Positions 1-9,861 of a DNA stretch of 64,000 bases are shown piece after piece. The DNA is from Bacteroidales bacterium (GTDB lineage Bacteria > Bacteroidota > Bacteroidia > Bacteroidales > Marinilabiliaceae). The position numbers and the translations under genes are program-made. The notes under the pieces were generated by a model that saw only the letters and a list, made by a program, of their open reading frames with translations, was not told the DNA's origin and did not search any database. Numbering within the stretch: the stretch's first letter is position 1; each line of letters starts with the position of its first letter. Where the stretch lies: positions 62,001 through 126,000 of the forward strand of contig JAKSLH010000003.1 of the NCBI GenBank assembly GCA_024401335.1, given 5' to 3'.

Positions 1-2
1 CT

Positions 3-533
3 GGTACCGACCTCTACCTCTGCTGGTCTATCTCTACCAGCGCTGGCGATAACTGTGCTTCAGCTCCTTGTCTTGCGGTAGACAACATCAGCTTGGAATT
101 TGTTCCTGCAGCTGTCCCTGAGGCTGCTCATTATATCTATGTCGAAGACCAGACAGATTGGGCTACAATGGGCTTATATGCTTATGGAACATCAGAACTA
201 TATGGTGCATGGCCAGGCATTGTTATGATAGAAACCAAGGAAGTGGATGGTGTTAAATATAAGGTATTCCCATACGATGTTACCGTGGATGGTACATACA
301 ACCTTATTTTCAACAACTGGAACAACAGTTTACAGACTCCTGAATTCGAAGTTTCCGAGGCTCGCGACTACTATCTCACAGTTACATCTACCCAAGTTAC
401 CGAGAAAAAAACTTCTACAGGCATCTCTTCTGTTGTTGCACAACCTGCAAAGAGCAGAAAGTACATCAAAGATGGTAGACTATACATCGAACGTAACGGT
501 GTTCGCTACGACCTACTCGGTATACGATATTAA
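3..533 (+). CDS. C-terminal part of a secreted protein with starch-binding-type module (partial)
   Basis: The reading frame is open from the left edge, so the gene starts upstream and only about 176 C-terminal residues are seen. The segment from about residue 40 (AAHYIYVEDQTDWATMGLYA) through the NLIFNNWN stretch has the aromatic-rich beta-sandwich pattern of CBM26-like starch-binding modules, which bind alpha-glucan at the cell surface. The last ~25 residues (KYIKDGRLYIERNGVRYDLL) look like the short C-terminal tail common on exported Prevotella proteins. Binding to starch is inferred from the family; the catalytic part, if any, lies outside the window. A strong terminator follows. Confidence 0.6.
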   Translation, partial: GTDLYLCWSISTSAGDNCASAPCLAVDNISLEFVPAAVPEAAHYIYVEDQTDWATMGLYAYGTSELYGAWPGIVMIETKEVDGVKYKVFPYDVTVDGTYNLIFNNWNNSLQTPEFEVSEARDYYLTVTSTQVTEKKTSTGISSVVAQPAKSRKYIKDGRLYIERNGVRYDLLGIRY

Positions 534-605
534 TCTATTGGTAGTACGTTAAATTCTCTTTTGCTGATCGTTAATATATTTTTGTAGCAAAAGACGATAA
601 TTATA

Positions 606-645
606 AGGCTGAATCTTCACAAAGGAGATTCAGCCTATTTTTTTT
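606..645 (+). terminator. Rho-independent terminator after the starch-binding protein
   Basis: Perfect 11-bp stem AGGCTGAATCT / AGATTCAGCCT (606-616 and 626-636) with a 9-nt loop, followed by a run of eight T residues. Confidence 0.9.
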
Positions 646-812
646 GTCGGTTCAAAAAAGGGTTATCTGGACACCAATAGTTGCTTTATTCCTTTGAAAC
701 AAAATCTATTTGCTAATTTCACGTGTATCATTTAAGTGTATTTCAAGCTTATTTGCTATTTTCGCGTCTGATATCCTATATAATCTACATTGGGCCTGTT
801 AATCGAGCTGAC

Positions 813-2921
813 ATGAAATACTTGTTATCCATACTTGTTCCACTGGTTGTTGCAGTTGTTGCTAACGCTCAGCAACTATCCATCCCAGAAAAAATCGATT
901 CTCTTTTCGAAGTTTGTGACAACGCTTTTGGTACCGACATCGGTCTGGTCAACTGCGATAAACTTATCTCATTGGCACGCAAATCTGATAATCTCTATGC
1001 CGAAACGTCTGCTAATATGCTGAAGGCTGCTACGTATTACAATAAGCTGATGTACGATAGAGTGATAGAATTTTGTGATAGTATCGATAATCATCCTGAA
1101 GTGCGTAAACGTTTCCCTAAAGGCTATTATACTATGTGCTCTTATCGTGCTGAATCTTACATCAATAAAGGGAAATATCGACTCGCTATCGAATTGGCGA
1201 AGGATATTTACAATGCCGGTAAGGATATGGTTGAAAATGCGTCTGATGATAATTGTAGGGATGACGGAACTACTGTTATTGTCGCTGCTATCGAAAATAT
1301 CGCCGTTGCTTATAGAAAAATCGGACAATTCAATATCGCTATCGAATATCTTGATAATGGCATTGATATGTGTGTCAAGAACCTCGACAGGTTCTTCTAC
1401 GAATATATGGAGTTGGTTGAATACAAAACTGATTTTATCGCGAATAGCTATAAGAAGGGTGAGCCTACCGTTTTCATCGATGAATATGACGAGGCTGTAC
1501 TACAATATAAAAATCATGTCTCGGAAGATCTTTACGAGAACGATGATGCTGTTCTTCGACTTAAGGGTCTGCGTCTGAGGATGAAGGTCGCCATGACCAA
1601 TGATGATAGGGAGGCTGCGACATCTTATTTCGATCAGGTTGAAAGTATCTATATTAATGATAAACAAGCTAATACATATAGGGCTGAATATCTCTTGATT
1701 AAGAAGGAATACTGCATGTATGTTGGCGATATGAATAAGGTCGTGGATTGCTGCGATAGCATACTCAAGGTGCTTGATAATAATGCCAACGGTATGGTTA
1801 TGCTTAAGTTGCTCCGTGATAATCTTACCGCTAATCACCGACTGGGACGATTCGAATACGACTACGACATCGCTATGCGTATCCTCCAGCTTAAGGATTC
1901 TCTTGATGAACAGCGTACCGCTGCTTCTATCGAAGAAATGGGCACCATTATGGGACTCGATATGGCTAAGTTGGAGGCTCAAAGGCAAAAGTCTCAGAAA
2001 ACTATTTGGTTCATGATTGCTATTATAACTGTCATGGGGGCTGTTATCATTATTGTTATCTTTGTTATACGTCAGAATAAGCAACAGAAACGTATTCTCG
2101 AACTCGAAGTTGATAGACAAACTAAGGAGATTAAGGAGAAGAATAGGGATATTATCGATAGCATCAACTATGCTCAGCGCATCCAGTCTGCTTTACTCCC
2201 CGATATCGAGGGACTTAAATCCAATGGCATCGAAGGTGCTTACGTTTTCTTCAAGCCTCGTAACATTGTCAGCGGCGACTTCTACTGGGCCCACAATGAG
2301 GGTAGTAGAATGATGATTGCTTGTGCCGACTGTACCGGACATGGCGTTCCTGGGGCCTTCATGTCAATGATCGGCACTACGCTTCTCAACGAGATATGCG
2401 CTAACGAACGCGATCTTAAACCTGGCGAGATTCTTGAAAGACTCGACGCACAGCTTATCAGTGCTTTGAGCCAGAAGAACAATAGCGGTGTCCAAGATGG
2501 CATGGATATGGCTATCATGAGCTACGACGCTGCTTCTCATTCCCTTATGGTGGCCGGAGCTCGCCGACCTGTTTATTTCTTCAATAACGGTGAGATGCAT
2601 GAAATAAAGGGTACTAAGCGAAGCATCGGCGAAAGGGATGATAAGAGTAGGGCTAACGAATTCACTACCACTCAGATGGAGGTCTGCAAGGGCGATACTC
2701 TCTATATGTGCTCCGATGGCATAGCCGACCAGTTTGGCGGACAGAGTGAAGAGTCTCCTAATGGCAAGCGCCTGAAGTCTACCGGACTCAAGAAGATGAT
2801 CGAACAGGTCAACAAACTGTCTATCAGAGATCAGGAGATGGCTCTCGAGAAGATGTACGAAGAGTGGAAGGGTACTTGCTATCAGGTCGATGATGTCTCT
2901 ATGATTGGTGTTAGATTCTGA
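813..2921 (+). CDS. Membrane-bound SpoIIE/PP2C-type serine phosphatase with TPR-like sensor region
   Basis: About 702 residues from the ATG at 813, chosen because it opens with a signal peptide (MKYLLSILVPLVVAVVANAQ). An ATG frame upstream at 723 adds 30 unlikely residues. The helical, TPR-like region (about 25-380) would be periplasmic, followed by one membrane span (about 397-420), a charged coiled-coil linker, and a C-terminal PPM/SpoIIE phosphatase (about 470-702). Metal-site motifs are visible: SGDFYW, ADCTGHGVPGAF and CSDGIAD. Such proteins dephosphorylate anti-sigma-antagonist-type or other signalling partners; no anti-sigma partner gene is adjacent. It converges on the thioredoxin gene with a 16-bp gap and no hairpin. 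Confidence 0.85.
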   Translation: MKYLLSILVPLVVAVVANAQQLSIPEKIDSLFEVCDNAFGTDIGLVNCDKLISLARKSDNLYAETSANMLKAATYYNKLMYDRVIEFCDSIDNHPEVRKRFPKGYYTMCSYRAESYINKGKYRLAIELAKDIYNAGKDMVENASDDNCRDDGTTVIVAAIENIAVAYRKIGQFNIAIEYLDNGIDMCVKNLDRFFYEYMELVEYKTDFIANSYKKGEPTVFIDEYDEAVLQYKNHVSEDLYENDDAVLRLKGLRLRMKVAMTNDDREAATSYFDQVESIYINDKQANTYRAEYLLIKKEYCMYVGDMNKVVDCCDSILKVLDNNANGMVMLKLLRDNLTANHRLGRFEYDYDIAMRILQLKDSLDEQRTAASIEEMGTIMGLDMAKLEAQRQKSQKTIWFMIAIITVMGAVIIIVIFVIRQNKQQKRILELEVDRQTKEIKEKNRDIIDSINYAQRIQSALLPDIEGLKSNGIEGAYVFFKPRNIVSGDFYWAHNEGSRMMIACADCTGHGVPGAFMSMIGTTLLNEICANERDLKPGEILERLDAQLISALSQKNNSGVQDGMDMAIMSYDAASHSLMVAGARRPVYFFNNGEMHEIKGTKRSIGERDDKSRANEFTTTQMEVCKGDTLYMCSDGIADQFGGQSEESPNGKRLKSTGLKKMIEQVNKLSIRDQEMALEKMYEEWKGTCYQVDDVSMIGVRF

Positions 2922-2937
2922 TTCCAGACTTGCTCTC

Positions 2938-3294
2938 TCATTTAGCTATCAGTTCCTCTGCCATGTGTTGTAGGTCTATATGGCCTAAACCACCTACAAC
3001 GCGACGTATATCTCCCTCTTTGTTGATGAAAAATAGGGTAGGGATCGACATGATACGCGCTGCCTCTGCTATTGCCTGGTTCTTGTCCACATCTACTTTG
3101 ATCACTTTTATCCGGCCTTCATACTCTTCTGCCAAGCGCTCCAGTTGTGGAGCAAGGGCTTTGCATGGACCACACCATGTGGCGTAGAAGTCTATGATGA
3201 CCGGCATCTTGCCTGTGTAGTCATAACCACGTAAGTATTGTAGATACTGACTGATGTTCTCTGATGAGTTTCTTGAATTGAATAATCCTGTCAT
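2938..3294 (-). CDS. trxA: Thioredoxin
   Basis: 118 residues with the thioredoxin fold. The redox motif WCGPCK is at residues 40-45, and the cis-proline motif SIPT is near residue 87. The N-terminus (about 25 residues) is polar with no signal peptide, so it acts in the cytoplasm as a general disulfide reductant. It lies 32 bp behind the polyferredoxin membrane gene and is probably co-transcribed with it from the promoter region shared with oxyR, which suggests oxidative-stress control. The symbol is by family; more than one thioredoxin is usual in these genomes. Confidence 0.92.
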   Translation of the reverse strand: MTGLFNSRNSSENISQYLQYLRGYDYTGKMPVIIDFYATWCGPCKALAPQLERLAEEYEGRIKVIKVDVDKNQAIAEAARIMSIPTLFFINKEGDIRRVVGGLGHIDLQHMAEELIAK

Positions 3295-3326
3295 GATGTT
3301 TGCTTTTTAGTTGTTTCTAATATGTC

Positions 3327-4049
3327 TTATTTCGATGAAGACTCTTTCATCTCCATGATTTTACTTGGACATGCAATGATACATCTGCCACATTTGATGC
3401 AGTCTGTGTTCAAATATCCTTCTTCCTGTCCTCGGCTGTCGTATGGTGTCAACTGCATCGGACAAACACGTGCGCAGCTCTTGCATTTCATCTGACATGT
3501 GCTGCCTACATGCACTCTTTTAAATCCATCCGGTAAATTGCCCTTGCGTGGAGCTGCCCACGACGATAGTGTCCCCATAGGGCAGAACGAACACCATGTG
3601 CGTGGTGCATATATGAAGGCTAGTGCCACTCCAGCAATGGTTGTAACGAGTATGATGTTCCAGAACACTCTGCCTATAGCCGACCAATCTCCCCAGGCAT
3701 AATATGTCTGTATGCCAAATACGCTGAAGATGAATACTAGCATAAAAATCCTCCACCCACGCGATCGTAGAAATGTCGGTATTGGTTTGTGTGGTGAATA
3801 CTGTGATATCAGTCTGTCAAAGAGATTTCCGCGAGGACATGCATTGCCACACCACCACCGGCCTTTGCGTATGCTTACTACTACAGGGGCTATCATGCAT
3901 ATTAAAGCGACAATCCCTATTATAGGGAAAAATGCTCCAATGACTAGATAGGCTATTAATATCCAATAGAGTGAATTGCCTTTTGTGCTGAAATGACGAT
4001 GAAATTGCGTTGCTGCCATGATTTGTTGTTTGTTACTGTTATACTTCAT
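3327..4049 (-). CDS. NapH-like 4Fe-4S membrane protein
   Basis: 240 residues with about four membrane spans. It carries two CxxxCP/CxxCP membrane-edge motifs typical of NapH/CcoG-related proteins (C67-x3-C71-P and C153-x2-C156-P), and C-terminal ferredoxin clusters (C185/C189/C192/C196 and C217/C220/C223/C227, the last ending CP). Such proteins pass electrons from quinol or ferredoxin to partner reductases. The ATG at 4049 is used; a second ATG ten codons in (4019) is also plausible. It is divergent from oxyR and upstream of trxA, so a role in reducing-power supply during oxidative stress is a reasonable inference. Confidence 0.8.
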   Translation of the reverse strand: MKYNSNKQQIMAATQFHRHFSTKGNSLYWILIAYLVIGAFFPIIGIVALICMIAPVVVSIRKGRWWCGNACPRGNLFDRLISQYSPHKPIPTFLRSRGWRIFMLVFIFSVFGIQTYYAWGDWSAIGRVFWNIILVTTIAGVALAFIYAPRTWCSFCPMGTLSSWAAPRKGNLPDGFKRVHVGSTCQMKCKSCARVCPMQLTPYDSRGQEEGYLNTDCIKCGRCIIACPSKIMEMKESSSK

Positions 4050-4092
4050 TTTGATGTTGCAAAAGTGCTTCTAATATGATTGATGAACAACA

Positions 4093-4122
4093 GATTTTAT
4101 TTATCTTTACATTGATAAAATC
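4093..4122. promoter_or_regulatory. Inverted repeat operator and promoter in the oxyR divergent region
   Basis: Arms GATTTTAT (4093-4100) and ATAAAATC (4115-4122) are perfect inverted repeats 14 bp apart. Between them lies TATCTTTA (4102-4109), one base from the Bacteroidetes -7 consensus TAnnTTTG, 22 bp before the oxyR ATG. The size and placement fit an autoregulatory OxyR/LysR operator. A weaker -7 candidate on the opposite strand (CACTTTTG, 4061-4068) would serve the divergent operon. Confidence 0.55.
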
Positions 4123-4130
4123 TATCGAAC

Positions 4131-5057
4131 ATGACTCTACAGCAATTAAAGTATATCGTTGCTATCGATCGATATCGCAATTTTGCCCTGGCTGCCGATG
4201 CCTGCAACATTACTCAGCCTACACTCAGCTCTATGCTTCAGAAGCTTGAGGAGGAACTTGATGTGCGCATCTTCGATCGTAGCAACAAGAGTGTTACGCC
4301 TACCAGTAGCGGTCAGCGCATCATACGCCAGGCACAGCGTGCATTGATGGAGGCTGAACGTATTCAGGAGATGGTGGCTGAAGATAAAGGTGAAATTGGT
4401 TCATCTCTGCGTCTGTCTGTTGGCCCGACAATAGCTCCTTATATCCTTCCTCAGTTCATACATCATTATCGTGCTGACTATCCTCAGGTGCAACTGTCTA
4501 TCCAAGAGATAAAGGTCTCTCAGATGCAAGAGATGCTGCTCCAGGGACAGTTGGATGCCGCCATGGCCATTAGTGGCAATGCTGTTGATGGCATCTTCGA
4601 GATTCCTCTCTATACGGAGAAGTTTATGGTATATTTGGCTGAAAGCTGTTGGCGTAAGCTTCCTGTGTTCAAGCCTGAAAACCTCGAGCACGAAAACATG
4701 TGGATTATGAAGGAGGCTCAATGTCTGCGCGACAGTGCTTTTAGCTTTTGTAAGGCTCGCAGCAAGGGTCGTTATATCTACGAAGCAGGTAGCATCGACA
4801 CTCTCGTGCGTATCGTCGACCTCAATGGCGGATTCACTATTATCCCCGAAATGCATGTGCCTTTCCTTAGTGAAAAGCAAAAGGAAAACGTTCGCCGCAT
4901 AGAAGGTGATTATCTCTCAATGCGTCGCATATCTCTATACATCAAGGACGATTATATCCATCAGCGCCTTCTTAATACTATAACTGATACGCTTAAGACT
5001 TTTCTTCCTAAAGAGATGCTCGCCGAGGGTATCGCTAATCATGGCATTAGACTTTGA
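4131..5057 (+). CDS. oxyR: Hydrogen peroxide-sensing LysR regulator OxyR
   Basis: 308 residues: LysR winged HTH at 1-60 (MTLQQLKYIVAIDRY, then FALAADACNITQPTLSSML), linker helix, and periplasmic-binding-like sensor domain from about 90. The sensor has CLRDSAFSFC, with C198 and C207 nine residues apart, matching the two redox cysteines of E. coli OxyR (C199 and C208 in the context CLRDQAMGFC). It activates peroxide-defence genes after disulfide formation. It lies divergent from an Fe-S membrane protein/thioredoxin pair, a likely target. The divergent spacer carries a dyad consistent with autoregulation. Confidence 0.93.
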   Translation: MTLQQLKYIVAIDRYRNFALAADACNITQPTLSSMLQKLEEELDVRIFDRSNKSVTPTSSGQRIIRQAQRALMEAERIQEMVAEDKGEIGSSLRLSVGPTIAPYILPQFIHHYRADYPQVQLSIQEIKVSQMQEMLLQGQLDAAMAISGNAVDGIFEIPLYTEKFMVYLAESCWRKLPVFKPENLEHENMWIMKEAQCLRDSAFSFCKARSKGRYIYEAGSIDTLVRIVDLNGGFTIIPEMHVPFLSEKQKENVRRIEGDYLSMRRISLYIKDDYIHQRLLNTITDTLKTFLPKEMLAEGIANHGIRL

Positions 5058-5205
5058 TTAGTATCTTGAATCTATAAAAACATGTCATTATGGCATATTT
5101 CTATTGTTTTATAGGTGCATAATATGTCAAAATGTCTTATTTCTTTGTTTGGCATATCTGTTGTCTTGGTATTTGCAAACATTAAAATGTAAATACAACA
5201 AGCTT

Positions 5206-7788
5206 ATGGATTTCAACAATTTTACATTGAAGGCTCAAGAGTCTATCCAAAAGGCAGTTCAGATAGCTCAGAATAATGGTCAGCAGGCCATTGAGCCTCT
5301 CCATATCCTCAAAGGGGTTATGGATACAGAACAAGACATTACTCATTATGTGTTCAATAAGTGTGGCGTCAACCACAATCTCTCTAGTGTCGTTGATGCG
5401 GCTCTTAGCGGCCTCCCTCGTGTGAGCGGTGGTGAACCATACCTCTCCCGCGATGCTAATGACGTTGTCAACAAGGCTGTTCAGCTGAGCCGCGATAATG
5501 GCGACCAGTTCGCTTCTGTCGAATTTCTGCTCCTCGCTATTCTTAAATGTGGCGGACAGGCTTCTCAGATGCTTAAGGATGCTGGCGCTACCGAGAAGGG
5601 CTTTGCCGATGCTATCAACGAGATGCGCAAGGGCTCTAAGGTCAACTCACAAAGTGCTGAGGACACTTACAACGCTCTTGGTAAATATGCCATTAATCTC
5701 AATGAACGTGCTCGTCAGGGCAAACTCGACCCGGTTATCGGACGTGACGATGAGATTCGTCGTGTGCTCCAGATTCTCTCTCGACGTACTAAGAACAATC
5801 CTATCCTTATTGGCGAACCTGGTGTCGGAAAGACGGCCATCGCTGAGGGTCTGGCTCATCGTATTGTCAACGGTGACGTACCTGAGAATCTGAAGGATAA
5901 GGAGATTTTCTCTCTCGATATGGGTGCTCTTATCGCTGGCGCTAAATATAAGGGCGAGTTCGAAGAGCGCCTCAAGAGCGTTGTCAAGGAGGTGATCGCT
6001 TCCGATCGTGTGGTTCTCTTTATAGATGAGATTCATACTCTCGTCGGTGCTGGTAAAAGTGAAGGTGCTATGGATGCCGCTAATATACTTAAGCCTGCTC
6101 TTGCCCGCGGTGAACTGCGTGCTATCGGTGCAACAACGCTCGATGAATATCAGAAGTATTTCGAAAAAGATAAGGCTCTCGAACGACGTTTCCAGACTGT
6201 CATTGTCGACGAACCTTCTACTCTCGATGCCATAAGCATTCTTCGTGGCTTGAAGGAGCGCTATGAGAGCCATCATAAGGTTCGTATCAAAGACGAGGCG
6301 ATAATAGCAGCCGTTGAGTTGTCTCAGCGCTATATATCTCAGCGTTTCCTCCCTGATAAGGCTATCGACCTTGTCGACGAGGCTGCTGCTCATCTTCGCA
6401 TGGAGATGAACTCTGTCCCTGAGGATATAGACGATCTCGAACGCCGTATCAAGCAGGTCGAGATCGAACGTGAGGCTATAAAGCGCGAAGGCGATAAGGC
6501 TAAGATTGCTGAACTCGACAAGCAGATTAGTGAACTCAAGGGCGAATGTGCCGCAAAACGTGCTAAATGGAAGGCCGAAAAGGATGTCATCGATGGCATA
6601 CAGCAGCAGAAGTCGGCCATTGAGCAGTACAAGTTCGATGCTACTCGCTACGAACGCGACGGTATGCTCGATAAGGTTGCCGAATTGCGTTATGGCCGTA
6701 TCCCTGAGGCTGAACGTCAGATTGATAGCCTTAAGCTACAGCTCCAGCAGATGCAGGGCGAAGGCGCTATGATTAAGGAGGAGGTCGATTCCGATGATAT
6801 AGCTGAGGTTGTGAGCCGTTGGACTGGCATCCCCGTGGCTAAGATGCAGAAGAGTGAACGTCAGAAGTTGCTGACTCTCGAAACTGAATTGCACAAGAGG
6901 GTAGTAGGGCAAGACGAAGCAATACGTGCCGTTGCCGATGCAGTTCGTCGTAGTCGAGCAGGCCTGCAGGATGGCAAACGACCTATAGGATCTTTCATCT
7001 TTGTAGGAACCACCGGTGTCGGTAAGACAGAACTGGCGAAAGCTTTGGCAGAGTTTCTCTTCGACGATGAGACGCAGATGACCCGTATTGACATGTCAGA
7101 GTATCAGGAAAAACACACTGTAAGCCGTCTTATTGGAGCGCCTCCGGGCTATGTGGGCTACGATGAAGGTGGTCAGCTTACCGAAGCGGTACGTCGCAAG
7201 CCTTACTCTGTCGTTCTCCTCGATGAGATAGAAAAGGCTCATCCCGATGTCTTCAACATCCTTCTTCAGGTGCTCGACGATGGACGTCTGACCGACAATA
7301 AGGGACGCACAGTGGACTTTAAGAACACTATCATCATAATGACGTCTAATATGGGTTCTGCCCTTATCCAGGAGCATTTCGAGAAGACTGGCGGCAACAT
7401 TACCGACGAACTGATCGAAAGCTCTAAGAACGACGTGATGCAGATGCTTCGTAAGACTATACGTCCTGAGTTCCTCAACCGTATCGACGAGATTGTGATG
7501 TTTACTCCTCTCGGTCAGCATCAGATTGAGGAGATTGTTGGCCTGCAGGTCAACGGCGTGAAACGTATGCTTGCCGACAATGGCATAACTATCGATGTTA
7601 CGCCTGCCGCTATCCGCTGGATTGCTGAGGCAGGTTTCGATGCTATGTATGGCGCACGTCCTGTGAAACGTGCCCTCCAGACTTATGTTCTCAACGAATT
7701 GTCTCGTCAGATACTTGCCGAGAATGTGACGAAGGATAAGCCATTGGTGGTCGATTGCGCTGACAACAAACTGGTGTTTAGGAATTAA
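5206..7788 (+). CDS. clpB: ATP-dependent disaggregase ClpB
   Basis: 860 residues from the ATG at 5206, chosen because [17 protein letters not shown] is the conserved ClpB start; 34 upstream in-frame residues look non-coding. Domains in order: Clp N repeat (1-150), first AAA+ with Walker A GEPGVGKT (about 203), coiled-coil M domain (about 410-530), second AAA+ with Walker A GTTGVGKT (about 603), and the C-terminal D2-small domain. No ClpP-binding loop (IGF/L) was noticed, consistent with a disaggregase working with DnaK rather than a protease unloader. A weak promoter-like pair (TTTG 5148, TATTTG 5170) lies upstream. Confidence 0.97.
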   Translation: MDFNNFTLKAQESIQKAVQIAQNNGQQAIEPLHILKGVMDTEQDITHYVFNKCGVNHNLSSVVDAALSGLPRVSGGEPYLSRDANDVVNKAVQLSRDNGDQFASVEFLLLAILKCGGQASQMLKDAGATEKGFADAINEMRKGSKVNSQSAEDTYNALGKYAINLNERARQGKLDPVIGRDDEIRRVLQILSRRTKNNPILIGEPGVGKTAIAEGLAHRIVNGDVPENLKDKEIFSLDMGALIAGAKYKGEFEERLKSVVKEVIASDRVVLFIDEIHTLVGAGKSEGAMDAANILKPALARGELRAIGATTLDEYQKYFEKDKALERRFQTVIVDEPSTLDAISILRGLKERYESHHKVRIKDEAIIAAVELSQRYISQRFLPDKAIDLVDEAAAHLRMEMNSVPEDIDDLERRIKQVEIEREAIKREGDKAKIAELDKQISELKGECAAKRAKWKAEKDVIDGIQQQKSAIEQYKFDATRYERDGMLDKVAELRYGRIPEAERQIDSLKLQLQQMQGEGAMIKEEVDSDDIAEVVSRWTGIPVAKMQKSERQKLLTLETELHKRVVGQDEAIRAVADAVRRSRAGLQDGKRPIGSFIFVGTTGVGKTELAKALAEFLFDDETQMTRIDMSEYQEKHTVSRLIGAPPGYVGYDEGGQLTEAVRRKPYSVVLLDEIEKAHPDVFNILLQVLDDGRLTDNKGRTVDFKNTIIIMTSNMGSALIQEHFEKTGGNITDELIESSKNDVMQMLRKTIRPEFLNRIDEIVMFTPLGQHQIEEIVGLQVNGVKRMLADNGITIDVTPAAIRWIAEAGFDAMYGARPVKRALQTYVLNELSRQILAENVTKDKPLVVDCADNKLVFRN

Positions 7789-7812
7789 GGTGTTGTTATA
7801 TAGGCAAAAAGT

Positions 7813-7852
7813 AAGGGAGGATGCTCAGTTTGAGCGTCCTCCCTTTGTTGTC
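7813..7852. terminator. Stem-loop between convergent clpB and esterase genes
   Basis: A 15-bp stem with one G:T pair (7813-7827 with 7831-7845) and a 3-nt loop separates the convergent genes. The T tract on either side is short, so it is probably a bidirectional terminator. Confidence 0.7.
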
Positions 7853-7868
7853 TTCGGTTTATGAATGA

Positions 7869-8768
7869 CTAGTCTTTCTTCTGAAAGAATGGTGGGAACT
7901 GTGGAGCTGGCGCATACAAGGCGTCAATCCATATCTGCAGATCCTGCAGCATGATGTCGTGATACTTAAAACACTTACCGCAACCCCAGCCATGACCGCC
8001 AGCAGGGTAGACGTGCATGTTTGCCTTTACACCGGCTTTCTTCAGAGCAAGGTAATACTCTGCCGAATTGCGTGGCGAAACAAGGAAGTCATCGTCAGAG
8101 AGAAGCAGTATCGCAGGAGGTGTCTGGCTGTTAATCTGCAACTGATTGCTATAGAGGTCCTCAAGCTCCTTCGATGCGTTTTCACCTATGAGGCAGTTGT
8201 GCGAGTCAAGATGTGTGTACTCCTTGTCCATCGATATCACTGGGTAAAACAATATCTGGAAGTTTGGCTTGGTGGCCTCTTCGCTGTGAGTCGCTATTGT
8301 CGATGCTAGGTGACCTCCGGCCGACGAACCCATGATGCCTACTTTGTTTGTGTCTATTCCCCATTTCTCAGCGTTTTCACGTATGATGCGCATGGCCTCT
8401 GTAGCATCGCTGATAGGCACCTCTGTCACGCCCATTGGCATACGATATCTCAATACGATTGTTGCAATGCCTTGCTTGGTGAAGAAGTCTGCCCATTCAT
8501 AGCCCTCCTGGCCTATCGAAAGCACACGGTATCCGCCTCCTGGACAAATAAGCACTGCCATTCCATTCTTTACCGAATCTTCTGGCAAGAACACTCTGAT
8601 GCTTGGCTTGAAATTTCTTGTTTCATCGTCATAAGGCTGGGTCTTGTCTATTCCATTGCTGTTTGGCAATCCATTCTGCCACAAATCAATGTCAAAACCC
8701 TTTGCTTCTTGTGCCATGCAGCATGCTCCACTGCAAAGCAGCACTAGTGATAAAAAGATTCTCTTCAT
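7869..8768 (-). CDS. Secreted alpha/beta-hydrolase (acetyl esterase / xylan esterase-like)
   Basis: 299 residues from the ATG at 8768, which begins a signal peptide (MKRIFLSLVLLCSGACCMAQ). The esterase/lipase fold is shown by an oxyanion-type CPGGGY stretch (75-80), the nucleophile elbow GSSAGG with S149, a late acidic residue in LSDDDFLV and the histidine in AGGHGWG. Bacteroidetes homologues remove acetyl groups from plant polysaccharides such as xylan; the exact substrate is not readable here. It stands alone, convergent with clpB. An upstream ATG at 8795 adds nine residues and would bury the signal peptide. Confidence 0.85.
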   Translation of the reverse strand: MKRIFLSLVLLCSGACCMAQEAKGFDIDLWQNGLPNSNGIDKTQPYDDETRNFKPSIRVFLPEDSVKNGMAVLICPGGGYRVLSIGQEGYEWADFFTKQGIATIVLRYRMPMGVTEVPISDATEAMRIIRENAEKWGIDTNKVGIMGSSAGGHLASTIATHSEEATKPNFQILFYPVISMDKEYTHLDSHNCLIGENASKELEDLYSNQLQINSQTPPAILLLSDDDFLVSPRNSAEYYLALKKAGVKANMHVYPAGGHGWGCGKCFKYHDIMLQDLQIWIDALYAPAPQFPPFFQKKD

Positions 8769-8825
8769 ATCTAAATTACTTGTTTCATGACACAAAAGTA
8801 TAAAAATAACAAATACACGCTTTCA

Positions 8826-8867
8826 ACTCTTAAAACTTAATTCTTAATTCTTGACTCTTAAAACTTT
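8826..8867 (+). repeat. Heptanucleotide tandem repeat upstream of ftsY
   Basis: Six head-to-tail 7-bp units of the form (A)xxCTTA: ACTCTTA, AAACTTA, ATTCTTA, ATTCTTG, ACTCTTA, AAACTTT. The fourth unit supplies the TTG of the ftsY -33 box. A related array of GT-type heptamers lies at 45580-45635. Confidence 0.75.
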
Positions 8868-8879
8868 TCATTATTTTTG
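8851..8879 (+). promoter_or_regulatory. Promoter of ftsY-rimO
   Basis: Bacteroidetes-type promoter: -33 element TTG (8851-8853), 18-bp spacer, perfect -7 element TATTTTTG (8872-8879). The ftsY ATG lies 22 bp further on. Confidence 0.7.
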
Positions 8880-8901
8880 CGGAAATAACCGGTTATATAA
8901 G

Positions 8902-9861
8902 ATGGGATTATTCTCAATATTTAAAAGCAAAGAAAAGAAGGAAAGCCTCGATCAGGGTCTTTCTAAAACGAAGGAGTCTCTCCTCGGTCGTATCACAAGG
9001 GCTATCGTCGGCAAGACTAAGGTCGATGACGATGTCCTCGATAACCTCGAAGAGATCCTCATCACTAGTGACGTGGGAGTTGAGACAACTCTCAAGATTA
9101 TCGAGCGTATTCAGGAACGCGTGAAGCGTGATAGCTATATGGGTACTGACGAACTCAATACTATTCTTCACGAAGAGATAGCCGCACTTTTGGCCGAAAA
9201 CGAGAAGAGTGATAATAAGGACTTCGATACGCCTCAAACGGGCGAGCCTTATGTTATCATGGTTGTCGGTGTCAATGGAGTGGGCAAGACTACAACTATC
9301 GGAAAGCTTGCAAGCAAATTCTCACGCGCTGGCAAAAAGGTGGTTCTCGGTGCTGCCGATACTTTCCGTGCCGCTGCTATCGAACAGCTCCAGGTGTGGG
9401 CCGATCGCGTTAATGTGCCTATCGTTAAACAGCAGATGGGTTCAGATCCTGCTTCGGTAGCTTTCGACACACTCCAATCAGCCAAGTCTCAAGGCGCAGA
9501 TGTGGTAATCATCGATACAGCAGGGCGTCTTCACAATAAGGTCAACCTCATGAATGAACTCTCAAAGATAAAGAACGTCATGAAAAAGGTTGTTCCTTCC
9601 GCTCCTAATGAGGTGCTTCTTGTTATTGACGGATCTACAGGTCAAAACGCCTTTGAGCAAGTTAAGCAGTTTACTCTTGCGACAGAGGTCAATGCACTTG
9701 CTGTCACAAAGCTTGATGGGACAGCCAAGGGAGGAGTTGTGATAGGTGTATCCGACCAGTTCTCAATTCCTGTCAAGTATATTGGTGTAGGCGAGGGTAT
9801 TGACGACCTTCAGGTTTTCGATAAGACAGCATTTGTCAATTCACTTTTTGGCGATAAATAA
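8902..9861 (+). CDS. ftsY: Signal recognition particle receptor FtsY
   Basis: 319 residues from the ATG at 8902 (MGLFSIFKSKEKKES). A short basic N-terminus lacks the long acidic A domain of enterobacteria, as is usual in Bacteroidetes. The NG domain follows, with GTPase motifs GVNGVGKTTT (about 122), DTAGR (about 205) and TKLDGTAKGG (about 270). It docks SRP-ribosome complexes at the membrane for co-translational insertion. The stop codon shares a base with the rimO ATG, so the two are translationally coupled. Confidence 0.97.
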   Translation: MGLFSIFKSKEKKESLDQGLSKTKESLLGRITRAIVGKTKVDDDVLDNLEEILITSDVGVETTLKIIERIQERVKRDSYMGTDELNTILHEEIAALLAENEKSDNKDFDTPQTGEPYVIMVVGVNGVGKTTTIGKLASKFSRAGKKVVLGAADTFRAAAIEQLQVWADRVNVPIVKQQMGSDPASVAFDTLQSAKSQGADVVIIDTAGRLHNKVNLMNELSKIKNVMKKVVPSAPNEVLLVIDGSTGQNAFEQVKQFTLATEVNALAVTKLDGTAKGGVVIGVSDQFSIPVKYIGVGEGIDDLQVFDKTAFVNSLFGDK

